Assembly (NCBI GenBank): GCA_963798455.1
Contig: CAWCTD010000003.1
Span: forward strand, 1,178,001-1,242,000
From: CAWCTD01 sp963798455
Lineage (GTDB): Bacteria; Acidobacteriota; Terriglobia; Bryobacterales; Bryobacteraceae
Length of the DNA stretch: 64,000 bases
Direction: 5' to 3'
This document shows, one piece after another, positions 35,052 through 44,428 of this stretch. The stretch's first letter is position 1; every line of letters starts with the position of its first letter. The position numbers and the translations under genes were made by a program. Under the pieces are notes generated by a model that saw only the letters and a program-made list of their open reading frames with translations, searched no databases and had not been told where the DNA came from.

Positions 35052-36945
35052 CTATCGGTGCGGGGCGCGAATGATCAGGATGGGGGCGTCGAGCTCGTGG
35101 CGGACCCCCTCGATGGTGGTGCCGAAGACCAGGTCTTGCAGCCCCTTGTGCCCGTGGGCCCCCATCACCACCAGGTCGGGGTCCAATTCCTTGGCGAACC
35201 GGACGATCTCCAGCCGGGGCCGGCTGGAGTACCTCACCACCGCCTCCACGTCGATGGATTGGGCACGCAGCGCCTCGGCGATCGCCTCCAGGTACCGCAT
35301 GCCGGCCTCGACCTCCGCCGTGGATGCCAGCGAGCCGAACATCTGGCTGGTCACATCTTCCTCCACGTGTAACAGGTACAGCTTCGCGGAATGGGCGCGC
35401 GCAATGGAGGCGGCATGCGCTACCGCCGGGCCGTCGATCTGGGTGTGGTCGAGCGGCACCAGGATTCTGTGGTACGTCGGGGAGGCCGCTTCCGCCCCGA
35501 CATGCTCGGGCACTTCCAGCGGCTTCCGCCCCAGGCGCCGGATCCATCTGGCCAGAAACGGCTCGACCGTCACGTACAGCAGCATGGCGGCAAGCAGCAC
35601 CGCCAGCGGCATCACGAGAGCTGCCACCAACCAGCGGTATTCGCCCGCCGGTGCCAGCCACCCGCGGACCATGTCAACGACCAGGCTGACATTCAGGACC
35701 ACGATCACCCCGGCCGCGGCCCACGCCAGCACGCTCACCCACCGCGCATTGGCAAAAGTTCCCATCTTCTGCCGGTCGCTGGTGAAGTGGATCAGCGGGA
35801 TGACCGCGAAGGGCAGTTGCATGCTCAGGATGACCTGGCTCAGGATCAACAGCTTGTAGGTCCCTTGCGCCGCCCATGAAGTAGATCGTGATGGCGGCAG
35901 GAATGATTGCCGCCGCGCGCGTGATCAGCCGCCGCAGCCAGGGCCTCATGCGGAGGCTTAGGAAGCCCTCCATGACGATCTGTCCGGCCATGGTTCCGGT
36001 CATCGTCGAGGACTGGCCGGAGCAAAGCAGCGCCACCGCGAACAGTACGCCGGCCATGGTGGTCCCCAGCAGCGGCGCCAGCAGCAGGTGAGCCTGCTGG
36101 ATCTCGGTGACCACGATCCCCCGCTTGAAGAACGTCGCGGCGGCCAGGATCAGGATGGCCGCGTTGACCAGCAGCGCGCCGTTCAGCGCTATGACCGAAT
36201 CGACCAGGTTGAAGCGGCAGGCCACCCGCTTGGCCTCTTCGCTGGACCCGATGCGGCGAGTCTGCACCAGCGCCGAGTGCAGGTACAGGTTGTGCGGCAT
36301 CACCGTCGCGCCCAGGATCCCGATGGCGACGTAAAGGTTCTGATCGTTTAAGCGCGGCACCAGGCCGCCCAGCATCGCGGGCAGGTCCGGCTTGGCCAGC
36401 AGGATCTCGACCAGGAAGCACCCGGCCATGACGGTGATGAGCGAAAGCACGAAAGCCTCGATCGCCCGGATGCCGATACGGCTCATCCACAGCACCAGGA
36501 GCGTGTCCGTCGCCGTTACCAGCACGCCCACCAGCAGCGGGATGTGGAACAGCAGATTCAGGCCGATGGCCGCGCCCAGCACCTCCGCCAGGTCGCAGGC
36601 GGCGATGGCGATTTCGCACAGAAACCAAAGGATGTAGGTCAGGCGCCGGGGGTAGGCCTCCCGGCAGGCCTGCGCCAGATCGCGGCCCCGCACGATGCCC
36701 AGCCGTGCGCTCAGGGTCTGGAGCAGGATGGCCATGACGTTGGACATGACCAGCACCCAGAGCAACTGGTAGCCGAAGCGCGCGCCGCCCTCCAGGTCCG
36801 TCGCCCAGTTGCCCGGGTCCATGTAGCCGACGCTTACCAGGTAGGCCGGGCCGGCAAAGGCGAACATGCGCCGCCACAGGGAGGGCTGTGCCGTTGTGAC
36901 GCTGGCATGTACTTCGGGCAGGGAAGGCGGCTCGGCTCTGCGCAT
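35052..36945 (-). pseudogene. NRAMP divalent-metal transporter fused to universal stress domain, single-base frameshift
   Basis: The first part (36945 to about 35870) is an NRAMP (MntH-like) Mn/Fe transporter with GPAYLVSVGYMDPGNWATDLEGG (DPGN metal site) and ILGATVMPHNLYLHSALVQ (MPH motif). Its frame breaks after AITIYFMGG. The rest continues in another frame: GTYKLLILSQVILS, QLPFAVIPLIHFTSD, two more membrane helices and a C-terminal universal stress domain (HRILVPLDHTQIDGP, VVMGAHGHKGLQDLVFG). Family comparison expects MGxQGTY, and removing one G from GGCGGCGC at about 35868-35875 restores it. Sequencing error or a recent mutation are both possible. It starts five bases after the yfhO-like stop, so the two form an operon. 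Confidence 0.85.
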
Positions 36946-36950
36946 CTGGC

Positions 36951-39182
36951 TTAGGTGGTCCCTTTCCTGCGAGCTCGGACGGAGAGCGCCACGGCTCCGC
37001 CGACTCCGCTCAGGGTCATAAGCAGGCCGACGAGGACCGACAGAGGCAGGTAGCGCATCTCGATCCGGTGCTTACCTTTCTCGACCACTACGCCGCGCAG
37101 GGCGGCGTAGGCTTCGTAGATCTTCGCGCGCTTGCCGTCCACCGTGGCCACCCAGCCGGGGAAGTAACTGTCCCCCAGGATCACCATGCCGCGGCAGCCC
37201 ATGTCGGCTTCGATGATGACGCGCCCACTGTTGCGCTTGGTGAGCCACACGTCATCAATCGCCGGGCAGGTTTCCAAGGCGGGAGGCGGCTCGCGCAGAA
37301 AGGTCTTCCGGCGCAGGTCGAAGGAGTCGTCACCGATAATCGCTTGCACCTCGCCTTCCTGACGGATCTGTTGGGCCTCGTGGACCGCCCACACCCGTGG
37401 AAACGCGTCCACATTCCAATAGACATTCAGGCCGCGGGCGGTCCGAAAGACCGCCTGTTCATTTGGCGCGGGCGGCTCGCGTTTCACGGTATAGTTCACG
37501 CCGAAGAGCTGCTTGGCGCGAGGAGCCTCCCAAGGCAGCTCCAACAGGTTGACGGGAAGGCTCGCGAGGTAGCCTCCGAACTGATCGATGCCGTACCAGT
37601 CGCCAAAGTTGTAGGGGATGTCCTGGTCCGGGACCTCAACGCGCACCGGCCACGGGATGCTGAGCAAAAAGCCAGCCAAATCAGAGTCTTCTGGCATTCT
37701 GTTCAAGTATGTGATTCGGTCTTTCGCCTCCCGGTTCGGCCAATAAATGCCCGACAGGTTGCCGAACTCGATGAGCATCAGCCCTAGTGCCAGAACCGCC
37801 GCCGTTCCCTGGGCGATGTGGCCTTTTCTCCAGCCCTGCAAAAGCCAGGCCAGCAGCAGGGCCACCAGCGCGATCACCACGAAGCGGTCGTCTCCGGGAG
37901 GCTTCTGGCCCACCACGAGCGCGCCCAGGATAGTGAAAACCAGTGCTCCGAAGACTGCCAGCGACATTGCCGCCCGGCGCGGCCATGGCGAGTGTTCATC
38001 AGACAATAAGTAGTCTATTCCATAAGCTGTTAAAACTGCAATACCGAAGTGATAGATGAATACAGCCATGGAGGGACTCCGTGCCTTTTCAACCAGCGGG
38101 ACAAGCGCATAGAGGATCCCATGGAACACGTTGTTGCGGCCCAGCGAGAACAGCAGCCCGCCCGCGGCTACGGCCGCAAAGACTTTGACAGGGAATTCCT
38201 TCCAGGCCATGGCCACGGCCAGCAAAGCCAGGGTCAGCGCGGCTACTCCGATGAACGGGTCAGCGTGGCGATTGACCCCAGGAACCACGATGGCGAGCAG
38301 GGAAGTCGGAATGAGCGAGTATTGGTCGTGAACCGAGTAGGGGACTGGTTCGTTCCAGCCTTTCGGCTCGGCCGCGCCGACCCAGCGCTTGGCCAGCTTC
38401 CCGTACTCGTACGAGGGGAGAGTCTGGAGACCGCTCACCAGGACCGTGAAGACCAGGAAAACGGCAGCCAGCTTGGCCACGCCCCAGTCCGGCCGGCCTC
38501 CGCGGAAGACGTGATACAGCCAGATACCGCCCGTGGCCAGCAGGAGGAAGATGGGAATCTGGTGGTGTCCACCCAACCACGCCATCCCGAAGAAGGCCCC
38601 GGAGGCCGCTGCGCTCGCGACAGGGCGCTGTCCCCGAAGGCTGCGCAACATAAAGAGAAGCACCAGTGGCGCCCACACGGCGCTGTTAAGCATCTGCGGC
38701 CAATCCGTCACGCCCACCCAGCCGCCTAGCGCAAAAACGCATCCCCCCACGATGGAGGCAACCTGGGAGCGCTTCAGGTCGCGGCACAGCAGGTAGCCAA
38801 ACAGCGCCGCCATGAAGTGTATCAGCACGAAATACCAGTGGAGGTATGACTCTCGTATCCAGCCCTGCCGCAGGGGAGCCAGAAACAGAAGCCAGTTCAA
38901 GGGGTATGCCACGCCGGGCTGCGCCTGTCCGATCAAGGACTGGCCCCCCCAGAGGTAAGGATCCCAGAGCGGCACCCTCCCGCGGTGCCACTCACCAGCC
39001 TGCATCTGGAACCAGGGCAGGACTTGGTGGGCAAGATCGGGACCTTCGAGCCAGGTGTACTGGTTCGTGAGGACGATCTTCCAGAAGAAGCCGACACAGA
39101 TCAACAGGAGTATGGCGGGGGCGAGGAGCGCCCTAAGCCGCCTCCGTGGTCGATTCCGATCAGTGTGGTGCTTCTCGGCCAC
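36951..39182 (-). CDS. YfhO-family membrane protein
   Basis: A 743-residue integral membrane protein with about twelve hydrophobic segments in the first 470 residues and a soluble C-terminal domain (about 490-710), then one last membrane helix (about 715-733). N-terminal features WLEGPDLAHQVLPWFQMQAGEW, LWDPYLWGGQSLIGQAQPGVAYPLNW and the C-terminal GDSYFPGWVATVDGKRAKIYEAYAALRGV are characteristic of YfhO/GT-C-like proteins implicated in glycosylation of cell-wall polymers or lipids. The GTG start faces the divergent FecR gene; the stop is five bases from the transporter start. Confidence 0.82.
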   Translation of the reverse strand: MAEKHHTDRNRPRRRLRALLAPAILLLICVGFFWKIVLTNQYTWLEGPDLAHQVLPWFQMQAGEWHRGRVPLWDPYLWGGQSLIGQAQPGVAYPLNWLLFLAPLRQGWIRESYLHWYFVLIHFMAALFGYLLCRDLKRSQVASIVGGCVFALGGWVGVTDWPQMLNSAVWAPLVLLFMLRSLRGQRPVASAAASGAFFGMAWLGGHHQIPIFLLLATGGIWLYHVFRGGRPDWGVAKLAAVFLVFTVLVSGLQTLPSYEYGKLAKRWVGAAEPKGWNEPVPYSVHDQYSLIPTSLLAIVVPGVNRHADPFIGVAALTLALLAVAMAWKEFPVKVFAAVAAGGLLFSLGRNNVFHGILYALVPLVEKARSPSMAVFIYHFGIAVLTAYGIDYLLSDEHSPWPRRAAMSLAVFGALVFTILGALVVGQKPPGDDRFVVIALVALLLAWLLQGWRKGHIAQGTAAVLALGLMLIEFGNLSGIYWPNREAKDRITYLNRMPEDSDLAGFLLSIPWPVRVEVPDQDIPYNFGDWYGIDQFGGYLASLPVNLLELPWEAPRAKQLFGVNYTVKREPPAPNEQAVFRTARGLNVYWNVDAFPRVWAVHEAQQIRQEGEVQAIIGDDSFDLRRKTFLREPPPALETCPAIDDVWLTKRNSGRVIIEADMGCRGMVILGDSYFPGWVATVDGKRAKIYEAYAALRGVVVEKGKHRIEMRYLPLSVLVGLLMTLSGVGGAVALSVRARRKGTT

Positions 39183-39281
39183 TTCCCTAGGTAGTCATCA
39201 TAGCGGAAATCGCTGAAGAATCAAAGAGTTCCAAATTGGCCTCCAATCTGCCGAGATATTGTCGGAGTCGCGGAGGTTGCC

Positions 39282-41225
39282 ATGAACGCGAGGATGTGGA
39301 AGCTCTTCATTGCAGGATGGATGCTTGCGGGACTGGCGGGGGCCCAGGACGAGGATCCGGGGCGCGGCGTGGCCCGCCTCAGTCTGATCAATGGTGATGT
39401 CTCTGTCCGCCGGGGAGACTCCGGCGACATGGTGGCCGCTGCTCTCAACGCGCCCCTGGTGGTTGAGGACGCGCTGATCACCGGCGCCGGTTCGCGCGCC
39501 GAACTCCAGTTCGACTGGGCCAACATGATTCGCCTCTCCGGTGACACCGAAGTGAGGCTGGCCCAGCTCGACACCAACCGGTATCTTTTGGAAGTCGCCC
39601 GTGGGCTGGTTACATTCCGGGTGGAGCACAATTCAGATGCGGACGTGGAGATAAGCACCCCCAGCGTGTCGGTGCGGCCGTCGCAGGTGGGGTCCTATCG
39701 GATCCTGGTGCGCGACGATGGCGAATCCGAGATCACGGTCCGCTCGGGTGCGGCGGACATTTTCACCCCCCAGGGCTCCGAGCAGTTGGGGCCTGGAAGA
39801 ACCATGCTGGCACGTGGCGCTGCCTCCGGTCCTGAGTTCCAGACGGTGGCTGAGATTGCGCACGACGACTGGGACCGTTGGAACGAGGACCGCGATCGCT
39901 ACTATGGCCAGACCGACGCCTACCGTTACGTGGACCACAGCGTCTATGGGGCTGAGGACCTGGGCAACTACGGATCTTGGGTAGATGTGCCGCCCTACGG
40001 AGATGTCTGGTCTCCGCGGGTGGATGCCGGTTGGGCTCCCTACTATAACGGGAGCTGGGGTTGGGAGGATTATTACGGCTGGACGTGGATGAGTTACGAC
40101 CCCTGGGGTTGGGCGCCCTTCCACTACGGCCGGTGGTTCTGGGGATCTGGTTACGGATGGTGCTGGTATCCCGGCGGGCTGCGCAGCCGCCAGTACTGGA
40201 GCCCCGGGCTGGTGGCCTTTGTCGGCTGGGGCGGCGGCGGGGTCGGTCTCGGGTTTGGCCGCGTCGGCTGGATCCCCTTGGCGCCGCATGAGGCTTACTA
40301 TCCTTGGTACGGGCGCGGCCTCTATCGCGGGTATCGCAACGGCGGTTACATTGGTGACAGCGTCCACATTGTCAACAACACCAACATCTACAACGCGTAC
40401 CGCAATGCGCGAGCAGCCAATGGCATCACGGGCATGGAGGCCTCGCAGTTCGGGCGTTTCGGAGGCGGTCACTTCCGGGTCGGTGAGAATCAGTTGCGCG
40501 ACGTCAGCTTGGTAAGGGGCCAGCTTCCCATGGTCCCCGACAGGAGCAGCTTGCGGTTTTCCAACCGGCAGGCCGTCATGGCGCCCGCGGTTCGGGCGCC
40601 GGCCAACCAACGTTTTGTCACGCGCAGGCCAGCGTCGCAAGTGGAGCGGGTTCCCTTTGAGCAGCAGCAAAGGAGCATGGAGCGAGCCGCTCGCAGAACC
40701 TTTGGAGAGCCCGCGGCAGTGCGATCCGGGACAGCGGCGGGCGGGGCCAGAGCGGGCGGATTCCAAGCTCCGGCCGCGCGTGCCGAAGTCCAGCCGAGGG
40801 GGCAGGGCAACGCCGTGACGCTGCCATCGCCCGCCGAGAACGGCAACGCCGGATGGCGCCGTTTCGGCGGACCGAGTGGGGCCGGCTCAGTGCGGTCGTC
40901 CGATCAGCCTGCCGCGCGGCCGGGGGCGAACCCGGGCATGAGGAGCGCCCCAGCGCCATCCGCGGCCGCGCCGCGTAGCGCGGACCGCGCGCCGCAAATG
41001 CGGACGGAGCCGCCGCAGGCCGCTCCGAGGAGCGAGCCTCTTCGGATCAGCCCGCCCATCGTGCGCGAGCGGCAGGCCGCCCCCAGGATGGAAGCCCCGA
41101 GGATGCAGTCGGCGCCCAGCGGGGGGTCGATGCGGGCGCCGAGCGGTGGAGGCGGCGGCCGTTCTGCGCCGTCGCATGGGGGAGGCGGTGGGCGCGGCGG
41201 TGGTGGAGGGCACGGCAGGCGGTAG
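39282..41225 (+). CDS. Secreted FecR-domain protein with DUF6600-like Trp/Tyr-rich region
   Basis: A 647-residue protein with a signal peptide (about residues 1-21), a FecR-like beta domain (about 30-180: LSLINGDVSVRRGDSG, GAGSRAELQFDWANMIRL, VSVRPSQVGSYRILV), then a Tyr/Trp/Gly-rich region (about 210-350: YGSWVDVPPYGDVWSPRVDAGWAPY, WTWMSYDPWGWAPFHYGRW) as in DUF6600 proteins, and a long disordered Arg/Pro/Ala tail ending in Gly-rich repeats. Probably an outer-surface or periplasmic structural protein. GGAGG precedes the ATG by 7 bases. An intrinsic terminator follows. Confidence 0.8.
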   Translation: MNARMWKLFIAGWMLAGLAGAQDEDPGRGVARLSLINGDVSVRRGDSGDMVAAALNAPLVVEDALITGAGSRAELQFDWANMIRLSGDTEVRLAQLDTNRYLLEVARGLVTFRVEHNSDADVEISTPSVSVRPSQVGSYRILVRDDGESEITVRSGAADIFTPQGSEQLGPGRTMLARGAASGPEFQTVAEIAHDDWDRWNEDRDRYYGQTDAYRYVDHSVYGAEDLGNYGSWVDVPPYGDVWSPRVDAGWAPYYNGSWGWEDYYGWTWMSYDPWGWAPFHYGRWFWGSGYGWCWYPGGLRSRQYWSPGLVAFVGWGGGGVGLGFGRVGWIPLAPHEAYYPWYGRGLYRGYRNGGYIGDSVHIVNNTNIYNAYRNARAANGITGMEASQFGRFGGGHFRVGENQLRDVSLVRGQLPMVPDRSSLRFSNRQAVMAPAVRAPANQRFVTRRPASQVERVPFEQQQRSMERAARRTFGEPAAVRSGTAAGGARAGGFQAPAARAEVQPRGQGNAVTLPSPAENGNAGWRRFGGPSGAGSVRSSDQPAARPGANPGMRSAPAPSAAAPRSADRAPQMRTEPPQAAPRSEPLRISPPIVRERQAAPRMEAPRMQSAPSGGSMRAPSGGGGGRSAPSHGGGGGRGGGGGHGRR

Positions 41226-41260
41226 GATCGCGCGGGTTTTGGTTTAGGCTTCTTCCCTTG

Positions 41261-41300
41261 AGGCCCGTTCCCACGCTGGTGGGGGCGGGCCTCCTTTTTT
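41261..41300 (+). terminator. Intrinsic terminator after the FecR-domain gene
   Basis: AGGCCCG (41261-41267) pairs with CGGGCCT (41286-41292), with an inner CCAC/GTGG extension, and is followed by CCTTTTTT. This is the clearest rho-independent terminator in the window and lies 35 bases after the stop codon. Confidence 0.85.
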
Positions 41301-41335
41301 GCGCCGGGCAAGGTGTTGTGTCGATAGGGGCGTGC

Positions 41336-41343
41336 AGAATAGT
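41336..41343 (+). repeat. Target-site duplication, left copy
   Basis: AGAATAGT, identical to 45495-45502 on the other side of the transposon. Perfect match in the right orientation and directly adjoining the inverted repeats. Confidence 0.88.
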
Positions 41344-41363
41344 GGCAATAATATACTTGACAC
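41344..41363 (+). repeat. Left terminal inverted repeat of the IS1595-type transposon
   Basis: GGCAATAATATACTTGACAC. It contains the TTGACA -35 box of the transposase gene, so the end sequence doubles as part of a promoter. Confidence 0.88.
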
Positions 41364-41385
41364 ATCAGGCATTCTCCTGTATGAT
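41357..41385 (+). promoter_or_regulatory. Consensus promoter of the IS1595-type transposase, leaderless
   Basis: TTGACA (41357-41362), a 17-base spacer and TATGAT (41380-41385), then six bases to the ATG at 41392. It is the best sigma70 match in the window, and the start site should coincide with the ATG. Confidence 0.85.
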
Positions 41386-41391
41386 TGAAGC

Positions 41392-42342
41392 ATGGCAAAC
41401 GAAATCAGCACCCTGCAGTATGCAATCCTTTACTTCTCTTCCCCCGACAACTGCTTGAAGTATTTGGCAGATAGGCGCTGGCCGAAAGGCGTCGTTTGCC
41501 CTACCTGCGGCTCCAAAGAGGTATCGTTCCTGCCTTCTCGCCGCGTTTGGCAGTGCAAGAGCCGGCACCCCAAGAGCCAGTTCAGCGTAAAGGTCGGGAC
41601 CATCTTCGAGGACTCTCCCATCAGCCTGGACAAGTGGCTGATCGCCATGTGGATGGTGGCGAACTGCCGGAACGGGGTCAGTTCTTATGAAGTCGCTCGG
41701 GACTTGGGTGTCACCCAAAAGACCGCATGGTTCATGCTTCACCGAATCCGGCTTGCCATGCAGGACAGCCCCGCTGGAAAGCTGTCCGGTGAGGTTGAAG
41801 TCGATGAAACCTACGTCGGTGGGAAGGCTGCAAACATGCACAAGAGCCGCAAGGCCCGTCTGTTGCAGGGCAAGGGTGGCGGCATTTCTGGGAAGACTGG
41901 TGTGCAGGGTATCTTGGCGCGCGGAAGCGAAGTGAGGGCGACCGTGATCGAAGACGCCGAGCAGATCACCCTCCATGACAATGTGCGGCGACATGTAGCT
42001 CCCGGCTCTTACCTGTTCACCGATGAAGCCAAGGCGTACTGCGGCCTCTGTGCAGACTACTTTCATCAGCCCGTCAACCACGCCAAGACCTACGTGGATG
42101 GCAAGGCGCACACCAACACCCTGGAGAACTTCTGGAGCCTGCTGAAGAGGGGCATCAAGGGAACCTACGTCAGCGTCGAGCCGTTCCACCTGTTTCGCTA
42201 CGTGGAAGAGCAGGCGTTCCGCTACAACCATCGTGAGCAGCCCGACTCCGACCGGCTGGGAATTCTGGCGGGGATGGTTCTGAGGAAGCGGTTGACCTAT
42301 GCCGAAGTCACCGGCAAGGTGGGTGGTACGACGCCTAACTAA
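41392..42342 (+). CDS. IS1595-family (ISXO2-type) transposase
   Basis: A 316-residue transposase with the N-terminal zinc-binding segment (VVCPTCGSKEV with C36, C39, then VWQCKS with C55), a helix-turn-helix region (NGVSSYEVARDLGVTQKTAWFMLHRIR) and the ISXO2-like catalytic domain with GEVEVDETYVGGK, LFTDEAKAY and HTNTLENFWSLLKRGIKGTY. All acidic catalytic positions look present, so it may be active. It reads inward from the left inverted repeat and uses the promoter embedded there. Confidence 0.92.
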   Translation: MANEISTLQYAILYFSSPDNCLKYLADRRWPKGVVCPTCGSKEVSFLPSRRVWQCKSRHPKSQFSVKVGTIFEDSPISLDKWLIAMWMVANCRNGVSSYEVARDLGVTQKTAWFMLHRIRLAMQDSPAGKLSGEVEVDETYVGGKAANMHKSRKARLLQGKGGGISGKTGVQGILARGSEVRATVIEDAEQITLHDNVRRHVAPGSYLFTDEAKAYCGLCADYFHQPVNHAKTYVDGKAHTNTLENFWSLLKRGIKGTYVSVEPFHLFRYVEEQAFRYNHREQPDSDRLGILAGMVLRKRLTYAEVTGKVGGTTPN

Positions 42343-42365
42343 ACCCGGTCGCTTGAAGCGGGGCC

Positions 42366-42521
42366 CTAAGCGGTCTTCGTAGCCTTGCGCTTGGGGCCGC
42401 GCCGGGGCCTCAGCTTCGCCCCTCTCTGATACTCGGCTTCGCGCCGCATCAACTCGGAACGCGAGACGGCTAACACCTTTTCCGTCATGCGGGTGAATTC
42501 TGCAAACTCCTTGCTGGGCAT
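42366..42521 (-). CDS. 51-residue basic protein associated with IS1595-type transposase
   Basis: An ATG frame on the opposite strand, convergent with the transposase, encodes MPSKEFAEFTRMTEKVLAV, then SRSELMRREAEYQRGA and ends in RPRRGPKRKATKTA. The N-terminus is helical and the C-terminus strongly basic. I recall very similar small proteins (MPS.EFAEFT...HSELKRREAEY....NP.RRGPKPK) beside IS1595 transposases in related genomes, so it is probably a real passenger gene rather than noise. It could be a DNA-binding accessory or regulator; no function is established. Confidence 0.65.
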   Translation of the reverse strand: MPSKEFAEFTRMTEKVLAVSRSELMRREAEYQRGAKLRPRRGPKRKATKTA

Positions 42522-43229
42522 AAACTGTCCCCATAATAGCCGTAATCAGAACCGCCTCGCCCTGAGCCGGTCCAATCGGTTCTGAATGCGCCGCAGTTCT
42601 GGGCACAGCGGATCTCCTGTGATGATCGGGGAAGCGTCTAGTGCGCCCTCACACACGGCAATCATCTCTTTACCGAGGAACGGTTTGAGTCTTCCGAAAT
42701 CCGGTTCGGAATGGATCAATTCCGGCAAGGTGGGCCGCCCCGACGTACTATTCAGCCGCCGCTGGAGCCGCCTCACCATCGCGTCCCACTTGTCTAGCTG
42801 CTCAATGGTGAACCTGGGAATTAGCTTCCCCCATAGCGACATCACGAGCAGCCAGACCGCCAAAAAGAACGGCATCAGCCAAGGCCAGGCCAGGCCAAAG
42901 GATGCTACCAAAGACAGCGCCCCAGAGATTGCCCCGCTCACTGACCCCCTCCATACTGAAGTGAACCCCTGGCGTGAGACAGCGAGTTAAGGGGGTAGTC
43001 GCCGTTCGATGGAAAAGTATTGCACGGCGGGGTTGATGTTTTCCACTCTGGAAGTACCTGAGCGGAGGATAGGGCACTGCGGGGACGCAACCCGAGCGCC
43101 GACTCAGCAGCCGGAATGGCAGGGGGCGGCCTTGGCCGCCTCCGAAAGCAGCCATTTTGGCCGGAAGGCGATAAATCCCAGGGGCCTGGGGGCGGAGCCC
43201 CCCGGTGAAGATCCGGTCGCCGAGCAACC

Positions 43230-44084
43230 TCATGGTCGGGCCCCCGCGTTCTGCTCGAACTCGGCCGGTGGCACATAGCCCAGAGCCGAGTGGAGTCTTT
43301 GCTGGTTGTAGACACGCTCGATGAACTCACCGATCGAGGCGTAGGCGTCGGCCAAGTCCCGGTACTCGGTTCGGTAAACCTCCTCGTACTTCAGCGTCTT
43401 CATGAAGGACTCGCAGGCGGCATTGTCGTACGGATTCCCCTTGCGGCTCATGCTGATCCTGATCTTGTGCTCTTTCAGCAGATCGGTGTAGTCATATGAG
43501 GCATACTGAACGCCACGATCGGAATGATGCACCAGCCCTGGCCCCGGATGGCGCTGGCGCAGCGCCATCCGCAGTGCGGAAAGGGCCAACTGGGCCTCCA
43601 AGGTGCGGCCCAGGGCCCATCCGATCACTCGCCGCGAAAACGCATCCAGCAACACCGCCAAGTACACAAACTCCCTGCGCAGCCGGATATAGGTGATGTC
43701 GGCGACCCAGAGTTGGTTGATCGCATCAGGGAGGATGCCTTGCGCCAGGTTCGGGTAGACCGGCAGAGCATGCCGTGAATCGGTCGTGACCACAAAGGAC
43801 TTGTGGCGCAGGCACAGCAGGTTATCCTCACGCATCAGACGCAGCACGTGCTTGTGGTTCGCCTCAAAGCCGCGGCGCTCGAGCTCCGCCGTGATCCTGC
43901 GGTAGCCATAGGCCGGGGACTGGAGGGCGATGTCTTGCATCGCGTCACGCAACTCCATCTCCACCGGGCAGTCCTGCGGTGGCACTCGCCAGCGGTAGTA
44001 GCTGGCCCGGCTCAGTCCGGTCATCTGGCACAGGGCATTCACGGCTTGGCCTTGGGTGCCAGCTTCCCGGATCTCTTCAAACAA
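43230..44084 (-). CDS. IS3-family transposase OrfB (DDE integrase domain)
   Basis: A 284-residue catalytic part. The HTH_21-like start (MFEEIREAGTQGQAVNALCQMTG, then SRASYYRW) is followed by an rve integrase core with the DDE residues in LWVADITYIRL, GLVHHSDRGVQYAS and YDNAACESFMKTLKYE. It probably is not translated alone but as an OrfAB fusion through -1 frameshifting at AAAAAAG (44147-44141); the orfB frame is open from there. A TTG at 44084 could also start it. The gene looks intact. Confidence 0.92.
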   Translation of the reverse strand: MFEEIREAGTQGQAVNALCQMTGLSRASYYRWRVPPQDCPVEMELRDAMQDIALQSPAYGYRRITAELERRGFEANHKHVLRLMREDNLLCLRHKSFVVTTDSRHALPVYPNLAQGILPDAINQLWVADITYIRLRREFVYLAVLLDAFSRRVIGWALGRTLEAQLALSALRMALRQRHPGPGLVHHSDRGVQYASYDYTDLLKEHKIRISMSRKGNPYDNAACESFMKTLKYEEVYRTEYRDLADAYASIGEFIERVYNQQRLHSALGYVPPAEFEQNAGARP

Positions 44085-44428
44085 GCAACCTCGCCAGTGA
44101 CGACGGTGGGTGGGTGATGATCCCTGAAATGCCGCAAGGCCTTTTTTAAAAAATCGTTCTCCATCGCCAGTTGGCCAATCTTGCGCTCCAACTCGGCGAT
44201 CCGCTGCAACTCCGTCAAGACGGGAGACATTCCACGCCGGCCTACTCCCGGAAAGGCCGATTCACCGCGCGCTCGCCACTCGCCCCGCCACCGTTCCAGC
44301 AGGTGCGGGCTCAGTTCCAACTGGCGGGCGACCTCACCGACCGTCCGCCCAGTGTCGATCTCTCGCATCGCAGCAACCTTCAGGTCGCGGCTGTAAACTC
44401 GTCGGGCCAAATCCATACCTCTCTCCAT
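44039..44428 (-). CDS. IS3-family transposase OrfA (helix-turn-helix)
   Basis: A 129-residue protein with a helix-turn-helix (RRVYSRDLKVAAMREIDTG, GEVARQLELSPHLLERWRGEW, residues about 9-50) and a leucine-rich coiled coil (LTELQRIAELERKIGQLAMENDFLKKAL, residues about 70-98) that mediates transposase multimerisation. Codons for LKK include the slippery AAAAAAG heptamer, after which normal reading gives about 35 more residues, and slipping gives the OrfAB transposase. Confidence 0.9.
   Translation of the reverse strand: MERGMDLARRVYSRDLKVAAMREIDTGRTVGEVARQLELSPHLLERWRGEWRARGESAFPGVGRRGMSPVLTELQRIAELERKIGQLAMENDFLKKALRHFRDHHPPTVVTGEVACLKRSGKLAPKAKP
44141..44147 (-). promoter_or_regulatory. Slippery heptamer for -1 frameshift (OrfAB)
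   Basis: The minus strand reads AAAAAAG in the phase A-AAA-AAG relative to orfA. A -1 slip enters the orfB frame, which has no stop between here and the orfB start. The layout is standard for IS3-family elements of the IS150 group. Confidence 0.8.

Noticed and set aside
42938..43330. 130-codon minus-strand frame spanning the IS3-type element end
   Set aside because: It runs across the inverted repeat and part of orfB in another frame; composition is not protein-like.
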